This document shows, piece after piece, positions 15,445 through 23,999 of a stretch of 25,741 nt of DNA. Every line of letters starts with the position of its first letter. Position 1 is the stretch's first letter. The notes beneath the pieces were generated by a model that worked only from the letters and a program-made list of their open reading frames with translations, was not told the origin of the DNA and searched no databases. Origin of the DNA: a virus; IMG/VR virus record IMGVR_UViG_3300024518_003026, positions 1 through 25,741 of that record; one strand, given 5' to 3'. The translations under genes were made by a program, and so were the position numbers.

Positions 15445-16320
15445 AAGAATCTCCTCTTCGGAACCTGCGTTAGAAAGAATATTTTGTTCTACTCTAACTG
15501 ATACACCATTATTTTTAGAAAACAGGTTTTTTGCTACTGAAGCGCCTACAAAATCAAAAACTTCATCATTGTCAAAAATGATACTTTCTGGATTTGCTGG
15601 CTTCTCAACAAAACCTTTCCCTGAAAACGTAATATTCCTCAACATTCTACCTACTTTGTGATCTTGATATTGACCAGTTCCCCCATAAGACCTGAGATGT
15701 CGAGTCAAGAAAGATGTTTCTTCATTTCTTGCCACGATATGATTCTCACCATCTGGGGACTGGACAGCATAGTCAAAACCTCTAAATATGCATTCCATTG
15801 AGACGAACATTTCTCCATGTTCGATTTTTCTTATTAAATCTTCTGCGCGAGCTTGATATTCTTGATCTTGCCATTGTCTGTAGATAACAGAAGAAACTAA
15901 AATGTGTATTTTTTCTGGCAAATCTTCGGCTGTTGAATTCTCATCAACAAGATTAAAGTCGTCATCGACCGGCCAGCTTGAAATAATGCTTCCAATTATT
16001 TTTTTTTCGTCGTGTTCTAAATTTGCAGGCTTATATTGGGGTGTCTTGCGAGCAGACCAAACTTCTTCTGATCCAAAGACATCGTCATTTTTATTCCAAG
16101 AAGAAGTTACAAGTATAGAATATGTATGATAAACGTCGTCATCGTCCGTACCTGCGATGGACAAAAATTCCGAAGCGTTTGCCTTTAAAGAATCAAGTAC
16201 TGATGGTTCAATCTGATCTGTTGGGTGAAGTGGCGAAGCATATGCTATTGAAGCACTGCTCCTTATCTGCTCTTCTAGTCCCGCATCTTTTTCGGCTTGA
16301 TATATAATTATTTTACTCAT
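14746..16320 (-). CDS. Prohead protease-scaffold fusion protein
   Basis: A 524-aa protein. Residues 1-250 look like a prohead serine protease of the phage type: a His in NLEHDEKKIIGS (H103), a Ser in MFVSMECIFRGFDYA (S174) and a closing GFVEKPANPES. H103 and S174 are likely catalytic residues, by family pattern. From about 295 to 395 follows a Lys/Glu/Ala-rich coiled coil (VKELKEALSVSKAEIKELTD), then a very acidic Glu/Ala tail (about 430-505) and a short C-terminal end (RASLRNWVDSYVFNHTNE). The coiled-coil part should act as internal scaffold for the capsid and be degraded by the protease. It follows the portal gene and precedes decoration and capsid genes. Confidence 0.8.
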   Translation of the reverse strand: MSKIIIYQAEKDAGLEEQIRSSASIAYASPLHPTDQIEPSVLDSLKANASEFLSIAGTDDDDVYHTYSILVTSSWNKNDDVFGSEEVWSARKTPQYKPANLEHDEKKIIGSIISSWPVDDDFNLVDENSTAEDLPEKIHILVSSVIYRQWQDQEYQARAEDLIRKIEHGEMFVSMECIFRGFDYAVQSPDGENHIVARNEETSFLTRHLRSYGGTGQYQDHKVGRMLRNITFSGKGFVEKPANPESIIFDNDEVFDFVGASVAKNLFSKNNGVSVRVEQNILSNAGSEEEILMTSDFLNEQVKELKEALSVSKAEIKELTDKVSKANVEKLEVEAAELNQMVETLGETVAQAEEAAKEDAEKIGALEATITELTEAKDAAEAAIAEMEEKEKRNARAAALIEAGIAEDQVEAKLETFASLTDEQFSEVVATIASVKPEVVEADEAEAEEGSDEAEDADEAAEAEESEEAEAEAEELAEEVLETASVEEEADLSVASDEEVDESEHTRASLRNWVDSYVFNHTNE

Positions 16321-16339
16321 TAGTTTACCTCTTTGTTAT

Positions 16340-18502
16340 TTACACCAATGGGCCATTTTTTTCTACGAAGTAAGTATAGTAAGAAGCCCGAATGCTTCTA
16401 ATCTCGTCGATAGCTAGGCGTTCTTCTGAATCTTCAGATGCTTGAGATATCCATTGTTCACATTCATTATGAATACTTCTGTCTTTCATTCCAAATTTAA
16501 TTGCATTAGCAATAGTCTCTTCGTTTACATCTGAATTAGGGGACAAAGAACACAATATCTCAAACTTTACTTTCTCTGCTTCTTGCGTCTGCTGAGAGCT
16601 TAGGCTTCTCATGTTCTTCTTCTCAAATCTGTCTAAAAGAACCGGGTTTGTTATCTTTGATATTTTAGCCTGCGCTTTTTTAGCCCACAACTCTGTTTTA
16701 GCCTTTATGGCTGGTTTAAACTTTCTTCTTTCTCTTGGGGTATCGTCAGTAGAGTTCTTAGGACGTCCGGGCTCTCCGGGAGATTGATTATCCTCTATTT
16801 TTGGTTCGCTCTGGGGTTTAGACCTCATCTCTAAAGCGTTCTTCTCATCAGGATTTTTCGGGTCTAACTCTAGCCCTACCTGAGAAGGGGAAGCTATTCC
16901 GGTTTGTAAGGCAATCTTCTCAAGGGAGAAGTCCTTGTCAACAGCATGATATGGACTAACCTTTTCTTGCATCTTTCCTCTTCCTCTCTTCTTGGTTTCG
17001 TTTGAGATTCTTTTCTCTTCGATTCCGGGCTTGGCCTTAATCTGTCTCTGAATGAATTCGTCACTAATAATATTTCTATCAGCCAAATTAATCATTAGCT
17101 GCATCATGGAAGCGGGGTCGTCTAGCTGGGTAAGATCAAACTCTACCTGAGCTGACTGCCTAAAGCCCATAGATTTCTGAATGGCTCTGATTTGATAATT
17201 CCAAAATTCAGTAAGAATAGATCTAACGTAGTTTAGTCTCTCTGTTAGTGTTTTCAGAGAAATGAAATTATTTGTAGTTCCGCTAGCTCCAAAAGTTCCC
17301 GTTAGCGTAGGGGGTATGCCAAGACAGGAGTATATAGACATAAGAGTAGGTCTATATTTTTCTTCTCCTAAAAATCTCTGGACATCAGTTCCGGTTTCTA
17401 GAAGCTCGATATCTGGGCCCCAAACAATATCCATTGTTCCGCCGCCAGTATTGGCCCCCAATATACTTCCGAGTGCATTTGCAGCTGTTGGAGTGGGAGC
17501 AAGCTTATGGTCTAGGCTACCAAGTTTCCATACTCTAATTTTATTTACAGCACCATCTAAAGCTGCCTTATCAGCAAGTTTCAATTTTTCATATAGAATA
17601 AGGTCGTCAAAACAGGCATAGGTCATGGGGTCTGCCCATACTTGCCAGTCGTCTTTTTTGTAGAAATATGTAAAGGTCTTGTCTTCGGGCAACACGATTC
17701 CTTTGCCAGAATTCGTAGTATCTAGGAATTCTTTAGGGATACCTTTTAGCATCTCTCTTTCTCTTGCATCTCCGGAGTTCTTTATTTTATTAAGGTCTCT
17801 CTTCAGGTCTTTTGGAATATCCATTCTATAAAGATAATTACCCGACATAGATGCTAGAGGGCCGCCGACCACATCTAGCAGTAGAGGATCAAGAAAATTA
17901 TACTGCCAAGGAAGCTCACCCTTTTTGAATAGATTTTCTTTAAGGTCAGCCTTCATGTCTATCTCTGCTACAGCCTTTTGCATTTCAAGACGTTTGCTCT
18001 TATTGAGCTTAGCTGTCTTCATTCTTATAACGACATTAGCTTCTCTAAAAAGGAGGTTGCAGAATCTTTCTGAAACAAAAGAACCTTTTACTCTAGAAAA
18101 CCAGTCATTATAGAATCTTTCTATTCTTGGGTTAGGGTGAACTAATCTGATTCCTTGGCAGGCAAAGTCTCCCATTAGGTCAATTGAATTTCTTATAAGG
18201 CCTATCTGCCTATAAGATTTTCGAGCAAAGGAGATAATCTCTTTTGACTTTGTGGGGACTCTTTCATTAGAACGAAAATAGTCGTAATCACTTTTCTGAA
18301 GTCCGGGACGACCACTTTGATATGTTGTTAGATTATCATATGAGGTTCTGCTTGCAGCAGCGAACTCTGTTATAGAGCTAGTATAGTTTTGCAGGGCAGC
18401 ACTTTTTCCCTTTTCGTCTTCCCAAGACGCGTAGGCTTCTCCGTTCCGAAGAGAATGCTCTAAGTCTTTCTGTTTGCTGCGGGGATATTTTTTATCTACC
18501 AT
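16340..18502 (-). CDS. Portal protein
   Basis: A 720-aa protein forming the ring through which DNA enters the head. The ATG at 18500-18502 is preferred over the TTG four codons upstream because GAGG lies 6 bases before it. Portal-like signatures include SRTSYDNLTTYQSGRPGLQK near 50, GLIRNSIDLMGDFACQGIRL near 96-115, and YSCLGIPPTLTGTFGASGTT around 410. The C-terminal third (about 500-600) is a Lys/Glu/Pro-rich linker and the end is helical and charged. It lies between the large terminase and prohead protease genes, which matches the canonical order. The last bases include a GGTGTA element overlapping the stop codon. Confidence 0.85.
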   Translation of the reverse strand: MVDKKYPRSKQKDLEHSLRNGEAYASWEDEKGKSAALQNYTSSITEFAAASRTSYDNLTTYQSGRPGLQKSDYDYFRSNERVPTKSKEIISFARKSYRQIGLIRNSIDLMGDFACQGIRLVHPNPRIERFYNDWFSRVKGSFVSERFCNLLFREANVVIRMKTAKLNKSKRLEMQKAVAEIDMKADLKENLFKKGELPWQYNFLDPLLLDVVGGPLASMSGNYLYRMDIPKDLKRDLNKIKNSGDAREREMLKGIPKEFLDTTNSGKGIVLPEDKTFTYFYKKDDWQVWADPMTYACFDDLILYEKLKLADKAALDGAVNKIRVWKLGSLDHKLAPTPTAANALGSILGANTGGGTMDIVWGPDIELLETGTDVQRFLGEEKYRPTLMSIYSCLGIPPTLTGTFGASGTTNNFISLKTLTERLNYVRSILTEFWNYQIRAIQKSMGFRQSAQVEFDLTQLDDPASMMQLMINLADRNIISDEFIQRQIKAKPGIEEKRISNETKKRGRGKMQEKVSPYHAVDKDFSLEKIALQTGIASPSQVGLELDPKNPDEKNALEMRSKPQSEPKIEDNQSPGEPGRPKNSTDDTPRERRKFKPAIKAKTELWAKKAQAKISKITNPVLLDRFEKKNMRSLSSQQTQEAEKVKFEILCSLSPNSDVNEETIANAIKFGMKDRSIHNECEQWISQASEDSEERLAIDEIRSIRASYYTYFVEKNGPLV
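16341..16346 (-). promoter_or_regulatory. GGTGTA element at portal stop, upstream of protease
   Basis: Minus strand CATTGGTGTAAATAACAAA overlaps the portal stop codon and ends about 20 bases before the protease start, close for a promoter with a full leader. Coding constraint (Leu-Val-stop) may explain it. Weakest member of the set. Confidence 0.2.
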
Positions 18503-18549
18503 CAAAAGCCTCAATGAGTATTAAATTGAAAACAATACCTATTATAACT

Positions 18550-18555
18550 TACACC
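18550..18555 (-). promoter_or_regulatory. Candidate late-promoter element upstream of portal
   Basis: Minus strand TATTGGTGTAAGTTATAAT begins just after the terminase stop. The GGTGTA core is followed 3 bases later by TATAAT (18541-18546), with no -35 box, about 45 bases before the portal start. Fits a start site for portal transcription by an altered polymerase; inferred. Confidence 0.35.
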
Positions 18556-18559
18556 AATA

Positions 18560-20632
18560 CTAATCATTCTTCTTCACTACAAAAAAACTGTCTGTGGAAA
18601 TATTTTGAGCCCATTCTGGACCCTTATACATACTTCCTCCCGCTCCTTCTGGTTGCTGACCAACAACTAAGCCTACATGTTGGTATGTGGGTGCTGGGAG
18701 CTCTCTTTGGATCGTTCGTGCTATCATATTGGCAATAACCAGAGCACTATAGCGGTCTTTTCTCATTCTTCCCTTTTTTCCAGATCCTAATTTTACTTCT
18801 GGAGTATTCCATCTTTCTCTTCCTGCCGTGGTCACGCTCATAACTATGGTAGAAAGCTCGTCTTTTAGTTCCTCTACCTCCATTGCGGCGTCCTCTAATG
18901 TATCATAGAGCTTTAACGCCTCTGAGTTACCAACTTTTTCTTTCATTTCCTTAAATAATATCTTATCTTTTTCGGAAGTGAGACTTAGGGTCAAAGTGTC
19001 AAAACGAGGAAATAACAAAACCTTATCTTCTAAGTCTTTTCTAAGTCCATGATTAGCATTAGAAGTCCACGTTGAGCTGGCAAAGTTTATAAGCTCTAAA
19101 CAATGGTCCCCAGCCAAGTCGTCAGTGTCTTTCTTTTTATTTTCTTCTATAATGGGATAGATAGGTCTTTCTCCGGGCTTAAGTTTGTCTAGATCTCTAA
19201 GGCTCTCGGCTATTGTAAATCCGCCCCCTTGAGAGTCGATACCAAGCCTGACACAGGGAAATAGATGCATAAGATTACGTATTTTGCGAGCACAGAAAGA
19301 ATAGTAGTCATGAGAGTCTGTAAGTCCAACCTTTTTTCTTCCTGCAAAGTCTTTTTTATTTGTAGTCCATGTGTAGACAACTCTTTGGTGTTCCGGGTGC
19401 AGCTCCACCACCACTACTGCAAAATTATCTTGTTCAGAAGCTGGATCAACTCCTATTATATATTTTTTATCCGGCTGGCCTCTGGTCATAGAGTCAAATG
19501 GCTGATCGCACCACTTTGGCCAAGTGGGCTTTTCTATATTGTTATCGTTAGCAACGCACGCATGTATTAGACTTCTCCTAAAAAATCCCTGACTATCCGA
19601 GGTGAAGCACGCACCATATTCCATTTGGTAGATTCCATTATGCATAGTAGCCCTTGATCTAGCAACCTGCTGATCGTCCATAAACCCTTCGGGTATGAGC
19701 TCGTAGGGCATTCTAATTATAGAGAAAGAAGTCCAGTCAAGCTTTTTCATGTAGTCTGGTATATCTTCCTCATCTTCCTCATTCTCAACAGCAACTTTTT
19801 TAAAATCTCCACGGTTCAGGATAGTGGACTTATATTTCTTCCAGTACTCTGCGTATGGTTCAAAGTCGTAACCTGCGGTTCCGGCTATAATCGACTGGTT
19901 TGCCTTTCTGTCCTTGTATGTTTCTTCCGACTTGTCGCTCCACACTCCTTCGTCCTGCATCTTTTTTCGTCTTGCCGCCTCTTTTACGTTTTGTGTCGGG
20001 TCGCTGGACACAGCAGCGAAGCCAGCCACAACAGTTTCATAGATATGAGTGGGGATAGAGTTGAATTCGTCCGCGATAATGGTGTGTGCTCTCAAGCCTC
20101 TAATTTTATTTCCGTCACCAAGAGGAACAGCCATTGCCCAGCTATCATTAACCTTCATAGTGCAGCGGTCAACATCTCTGCGTGGACCACTTGCATCAGA
20201 GCAGATGCTCTGTAGAATTGGAGCGCTTCTCCATATTGTATCCATGTATTCAAAAATAACTTTCGATTGACGGAAGGCAGCACCCACTATAACTATCTTG
20301 GTTCCGGGGACAAGGATACACTTCAGAATAGAATATACAGCTAAGATAAAAGACTTACCAAAACCACGAGAAGCTATATACATTGGAAAGGGCCTATTCC
20401 AAAGCTCTCTCAGTACACAAGTCTGAACGGGAAGAAGGTCTATTCCCATTAGTGTCTTGACTGTCCAGTGGAAGTAGTCTGGATCTCGCATCTTTTGTAT
20501 TACGTGTAGATGAAAGTCGTTTTTCTCGTCGTCTGTAAGGCCTGAGAGCGGAGACTTAGCATCCTTGATATCTTCTTCCGTTATACCAAGCCAAGCGTTC
20601 TCGTATGCGTTGACATCAATTGTAAAGCTCAT
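18560..20632 (-). CDS. Terminase large subunit
   Basis: A 690-aa packaging motor. The ATPase domain has a Walker A variant SRGFGKS (88-94) and Walker B TIIADE (184-189), with a likely coupling motif at IIAGTAGYD (248-256). The nuclease domain has the RNase H-like acidic residues D396 (IIGVDPASE), D466 (LGIDSQGG) and D626 (KDRYSAL). It cuts concatemeric DNA and drives it into the prohead through the portal encoded just downstream. Its start overlaps the ERCC4-type nuclease gene by 17 bases, so the two are co-expressed. The length is normal to slightly long for the family. Confidence 0.95.
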   Translation of the reverse strand: MSFTIDVNAYENAWLGITEEDIKDAKSPLSGLTDDEKNDFHLHVIQKMRDPDYFHWTVKTLMGIDLLPVQTCVLRELWNRPFPMYIASRGFGKSFILAVYSILKCILVPGTKIVIVGAAFRQSKVIFEYMDTIWRSAPILQSICSDASGPRRDVDRCTMKVNDSWAMAVPLGDGNKIRGLRAHTIIADEFNSIPTHIYETVVAGFAAVSSDPTQNVKEAARRKKMQDEGVWSDKSEETYKDRKANQSIIAGTAGYDFEPYAEYWKKYKSTILNRGDFKKVAVENEEDEEDIPDYMKKLDWTSFSIIRMPYELIPEGFMDDQQVARSRATMHNGIYQMEYGACFTSDSQGFFRRSLIHACVANDNNIEKPTWPKWCDQPFDSMTRGQPDKKYIIGVDPASEQDNFAVVVVELHPEHQRVVYTWTTNKKDFAGRKKVGLTDSHDYYSFCARKIRNLMHLFPCVRLGIDSQGGGFTIAESLRDLDKLKPGERPIYPIIEENKKKDTDDLAGDHCLELINFASSTWTSNANHGLRKDLEDKVLLFPRFDTLTLSLTSEKDKILFKEMKEKVGNSEALKLYDTLEDAAMEVEELKDELSTIVMSVTTAGRERWNTPEVKLGSGKKGRMRKDRYSALVIANMIARTIQRELPAPTYQHVGLVVGQQPEGAGGSMYKGPEWAQNISTDSFFVVKKND

Positions 20633-21095
20633 ACACTTTTCTCATTATATAAAATGCTACATCTTGTGCTCTGACCTTATCCCCACAAGCGATAACGTGT
20701 ATACCATATTCCAATCTTGCTGTGGAAATAACCCTGTTCATGTATTTGCCCTTTATCTTTATCTGATTCCATTTGTGCTTAGGTACAGAAGACCCTGCAG
20801 GATATCTCTCTATATCAGCCCAGCTAAATTCAAATATGAGGAAGGCAAATGGGAAGGACGCCATCTTTTTCAGCTCTGCATGAAATCTCTTTTCACTACA
20901 GTTGCCTGCGAACTCAGATACGCTCTCCTTTCTTTCTATACACAAGATATGTTCCAGTCCCTCTATTGCATAGTCACCTATGTCTACTTTAGCAACAGTT
21001 GTTCCAGAACAATATGCATTTTCATCATACCACCATCCATGCCCCTTTTTCTCTCGGGTATCTTTAGTGATATGAAATCTATTGTTTTCCGTCAT
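20616..21095 (-). CDS. ERCC4-type nuclease
   Basis: A 159-aa protein with ERCC4/XPF-like nuclease features: KDTREKKG (about 11-18), VDIGDYAIEG (about 37-46), and IERKESVSEF (about 53-62), close to the family's ERKxxxD motif but with Ser-Glu where Asp is usual. Enzymes of this type cut branched or structured DNA. The gene overlaps the HNH gene by 17 bases upstream and the large terminase gene by 17 bases downstream, so it belongs to the packaging unit. It may resolve branches in replicating DNA before packaging, by analogy to T4 endonuclease VII (a different fold). The domain is confident; the role is inferred. Confidence 0.75.
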   Translation of the reverse strand: MTENNRFHITKDTREKKGHGWWYDENAYCSGTTVAKVDIGDYAIEGLEHILCIERKESVSEFAGNCSEKRFHAELKKMASFPFAFLIFEFSWADIERYPAGSSVPKHKWNQIKIKGKYMNRVISTARLEYGIHVIACGDKVRAQDVAFYIMRKVYELYN

Positions 21096-21426
21096 CTTCT
21101 TTTCGTTTCTTTAATCTTTGGATAGCTTGGTGTTCTAGTAATTTATAAAAGAAGGCTTCGTACACCTCTTCGTTACCCTGTGTAGTGTCGTGGCATTTTT
21201 TACATAGGGTAATACCATTGCTAACATCATATCTCATAGAAGGATGACTTGCCCATTTTTTAATATGGTGAACATGGAGTCTTTTTTTAGACCCACATCC
21301 CGGATACATACATTTGTTGTCGTCTCTTTTTCTAACCGACTTGCGAAAGTTAGCGTAAGCAGGGTCGTCATAATTTCTAGCACTAGGACGTATGCGTTTC
21401 CAATTCCGTTTTCGCTTTCTCGGCAT
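21079..21426 (-). CDS. HNH endonuclease
   Basis: A 115-aa protein with a basic N-terminus (MPRKRKRNWKRIRPSARN) and an HNH nuclease domain: KCMYPGCGSKK (first Cys pair), LHVHHIKKWASHP (the HH of the motif), then NGITLCKKCHD with Asn and the second Cys pair for zinc. Overlap: its 5' end lies within the last 44 bases of gmd, and its 3' end overlaps the ERCC4-type gene by 17 bases. HNH proteins beside terminase genes can take part in packaging (HK97 gp74), while others are free-standing homing enzymes. The tight overlaps favour a resident packaging role. Confidence 0.8.
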   Translation of the reverse strand: MPRKRKRNWKRIRPSARNYDDPAYANFRKSVRKRDDNKCMYPGCGSKKRLHVHHIKKWASHPSMRYDVSNGITLCKKCHDTTQGNEEVYEAFFYKLLEHQAIQRLKKRKEDDGKQ

Positions 21427-22615
21427 TTATATCGCTCTCTAACATTCTATGTACTAGTTGTTCAAATGATACTTCTCTCTTCCATCCCAGTCGTTTTTCC
21501 GCCTTGTTTGGTATACCTCTTAGATATTCAACCTCTGATGGTCTATAAAATCTAGAATCAATTAAGAAGAATTTCTCGTAGTCTTCTTCCTCAATGTTAA
21601 TATATTGAAAAGCATAGACAAGAAAGTCACGAACGCTATATGTTTTGCCCGTTGCAATTACATAGTCATCGGGGTCTCTCTGCTGCAACATGAGCCACAT
21701 CGCATTTACATAATCTTCGGCATGTCCCCAGTCGCGAAACGCTTCTATATTCCCAAGCCGTAGTTTGGGATAAGATTCTCCGTTCCCATAGATATTGTCG
21801 TCATCAAATTTAAAGTTCTCTGGGTTAGTATCTAGGCCTTGGCGCTCCGCCCAATTTTTAAAACCTGCTACCCATTGAGTAATTTTTCTTGTGACAAAGT
21901 TTTCTCCTCTTCTTTCACTCTCATGATTAAAGAGAATTCCACATGAAGCATGGAGACCATAGCCGTCCCTATACATACGGACTAGGTGATGTGATGCCAG
22001 TTTAGCAGCAGCGTATGGGCTTTGAGGCTCAAAAGCCGTGTCTTCATTTTGAAACTTTTCTCCAACGATAGTTCGTTTTGCATCAACTGGAGCAACCTTG
22101 GGGAATTCAGGCAGCATGACGTCTACGTTCTTTCCAAACATCTCGCTCGTCGAGGCCTGATAAAATTTGCTATCGGGTGAAAAACGCCTAATAGCCTCTA
22201 GGAAATTGATTACACCTATTGTGTTTACCTGAGTCGTATAACAGGGCTGATCAAAAGAAGTTTTGACGTGTGATTGTGCAGCAAGATTATAAATCTCATC
22301 AGGTTTATATTTTTCTACTACAGCGTAGACAGAGCCAGAGTCTACTATCTCAAACTCCTGTAATTTAAAATTCGGCTTCTCTAATAGATGCGAAACCCTA
22401 TCAATATTGTTTGTGCTACTACGTCGCCTAAGGCCTATGACCTCATATCCCTTATCCACCAAGAGATCTGCAAGGTAAGATCCGTCCTGACCAGTCACTC
22501 CGGTTATTATCGCTCTCTTAATATTTTTCTTATTGCGAGAATCCTCCAAGTTTTTTAAGCGAGCATCTCTATCTTGGGTAGTATCTTCTCTTCCGTCATA
22601 TTTTATAATAGGCAT
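21383..22615 (-). CDS. gmd: GDP-mannose 4,6-dehydratase
   Basis: A 410-aa short-chain dehydrogenase making GDP-4-keto-6-deoxy-mannose from GDP-mannose, the precursor of GDP-fucose, GDP-rhamnose and related sugars. It has the NADP-binding TGVTGQDG (38-45), catalytic T156 (ASTSEMFG) and Y201/K205 (SPYAAAK), and family signatures GILFNHES, RRGENFVTRKIT and RDWGHAEDYV. Unusual features are a 32-residue charged N-terminal extension, an insertion of about 20 residues after EMFG (about 162-195) and one of about 25 residues before the RDWGHA region (about 254-282). GGAGG in the 3' end of the upstream gene serves as its ribosome binding site, and its ATG follows that gene's stop directly. Likely alters host or phage glycans. 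Confidence 0.93.
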   Translation of the reverse strand: MPIIKYDGREDTTQDRDARLKNLEDSRNKKNIKRAIITGVTGQDGSYLADLLVDKGYEVIGLRRRSSTNNIDRVSHLLEKPNFKLQEFEIVDSGSVYAVVEKYKPDEIYNLAAQSHVKTSFDQPCYTTQVNTIGVINFLEAIRRFSPDSKFYQASTSEMFGKNVDVMLPEFPKVAPVDAKRTIVGEKFQNEDTAFEPQSPYAAAKLASHHLVRMYRDGYGLHASCGILFNHESERRGENFVTRKITQWVAGFKNWAERQGLDTNPENFKFDDDNIYGNGESYPKLRLGNIEAFRDWGHAEDYVNAMWLMLQQRDPDDYVIATGKTYSVRDFLVYAFQYINIEEEDYEKFFLIDSRFYRPSEVEYLRGIPNKAEKRLGWKREVSFEQLVHRMLESDINAEKAKTELETHTS

Positions 22616-23422
22616 TTAATCATTTTCCTCCATATCTATAGTGTCCGCATTAATAAAGGGTTGGTCTACTAAACCATCCTCAAAAGTGTGATATTCCGCT
22701 AACTTCTTCAAGGCTTTGTCGGCGGCAATCCTATTGACTTCCATGTTGTGTTCTTCACGCTTCCTAACCTCCTCATTGTCAAGTTGTCTTAACCAAGATG
22801 AGAAGTTTGTCTTTGCATCTTCTGATCTTCTCTTCCTTTGCTCACGGGTCCCCTTCAAATCTTTTAGGAGCCGCTCCTTCTTTGTCAAGAGTTTTTCATG
22901 TTCATTGATATAGGCTGACTTGCTTGCCATTAATGCCCCCAATTGCGTCTGGAAACTGGCGATTGCATTAGGGTCCTGAATTCCAACAGGTTTATCCATC
23001 TCATCGTCAATGAGTCTATTCAATCTTTCAATATTGGAAACAACTTCCTGACGATCCTCCATTCCTCGGTTAATGAGAATTTCCGTCCTGATGACCTCTA
23101 AGATCTGCATTTCCTCGGTATGAGTCACGTCCTCTGAAAACTGCTTAAAATAATCGATCCACTGATGCTCAAAGAAAATAAGCTCTGGATCACTAAACTG
23201 TTTGCCCAGCTCCTTATAATAGTATCTTTCGCGAAGATGAATGAGCATATACTCATGATCGGTCAAATCCCGCGCTTTAAGATTTTCCTTATCAATAAAT
23301 CTTTGTACTGGAGCCGCCGTCCTATTGAGTTTTTCCGCAATCTCCTCGATGCTTAAATCAAAGCAATTCTGACGAATGTAGTCCATTTCCCCATTTGAGA
23401 GCTTACCACGCTTCTTGGTCAA
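22616..23422 (-). CDS. HTH/coiled-coil protein, probable small terminase subunit
   Basis: A 268-aa protein. The N-terminus has a helix-turn-helix-like region (LSIEEIAEKLNRTAAPVQRFI, about 23-43), suited to DNA recognition. Long charged helices follow (about 140-240, with KKERLLKDLKGTREQRKRRS), and the tail is acidic (TIDMEEND). DNA-binding N-terminus, helical oligomerisation core and position before the other packaging genes fit a small terminase subunit that selects phage DNA. It overlaps the sigma factor gene by 20 bases. A transcription factor is the main alternative. There is no strong family signature. Confidence 0.5.
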   Translation of the reverse strand: MTKKRGKLSNGEMDYIRQNCFDLSIEEIAEKLNRTAAPVQRFIDKENLKARDLTDHEYMLIHLRERYYYKELGKQFSDPELIFFEHQWIDYFKQFSEDVTHTEEMQILEVIRTEILINRGMEDRQEVVSNIERLNRLIDDEMDKPVGIQDPNAIASFQTQLGALMASKSAYINEHEKLLTKKERLLKDLKGTREQRKRRSEDAKTNFSSWLRQLDNEEVRKREEHNMEVNRIAADKALKKLAEYHTFEDGLVDQPFINADTIDMEEND

Positions 23423-23999
23423 TGTTATTCTCCTTTAGCACAATATTTATTTCCTCAAGCAGCTTATCCTTGCGATTTTTACCAAGCTTCAGATTGTTAA
23501 GAAGTCTTATCCAATCCTCGCGAAACCTTACGTGTAGCTGTTCGTCTAGTATCTCCATTACTTCCTTGGCAAATAAAGTACTCAAAGAGGCAGTTTCATG
23601 TTCTTTTTGATCAAATTCTACTGATACACTATGCATTAGGTTTTTCTTGGCATTGTTCCTATCAAGCCATCCCTTATATAGGTGACATTCTTCTTGGTCT
23701 ACAAAGGCTGTGCATTTCTTATTAATATAGAACTCGCATGTATCACAGGGCTTCTCTAATCTAGAATAGTTATTTCTTTTAAAGTTATAGAGGCGATTCC
23801 TAACATGTGTCCATAAGAAGTTTTCTAGGGGCCTTTTACCATCATATTTCTCTAGGCCTTCCCATGCGAATAGGCGTGCCTGTTGTTTCATATCCTCTGG
23901 AGAATGATAGCCGAATTTAAACTTATAACATAGGCGATTAGCAATACCGTCAATTACATCAAGAACTTCCTGTTCACTATGGTTGTCCGGTATTTTCAT
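23403..23999 (-). CDS. Phage sigma factor-like protein (sigma-70 region 2) with Cys cluster
   Basis: A 198-aa protein. Residues 33-75 (DMKQQARLFAWEGLEKYDG, then NFLWTHVRNRLYNFKR) match the sigma-70 region 2 pattern that contacts core RNA polymerase and the -10 element, as in T4 gp55-type late sigma factors. Straight after it is a CxxC-x7-C-x8-CH cluster (C85, C88, C96, C105, H106), probably binding a metal. The C-terminal part is helical and charged (LEEINIVLKENNID), and region 4 is not clearly seen. It probably directs host polymerase to late promoters. It overlaps its neighbours by about 20 bases on both sides and lies near the start of the late module, so it may promote its own expression. 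Confidence 0.75.
   Translation of the reverse strand: MKIPDNHSEQEVLDVIDGIANRLCYKFKFGYHSPEDMKQQARLFAWEGLEKYDGKRPLENFLWTHVRNRLYNFKRNNYSRLEKPCDTCEFYINKKCTAFVDQEECHLYKGWLDRNNAKKNLMHSVSVEFDQKEHETASLSTLFAKEVMEILDEQLHVRFREDWIRLLNNLKLGKNRKDKLLEEINIVLKENNIDQEAW

Noticed and set aside
20565-21125. Plus-strand open frame of 186 aa opposite the ERCC4-type gene
   Set aside because: Antisense to a gene with clear domain motifs; its own sequence is low in recognisable features and has no good start signal.
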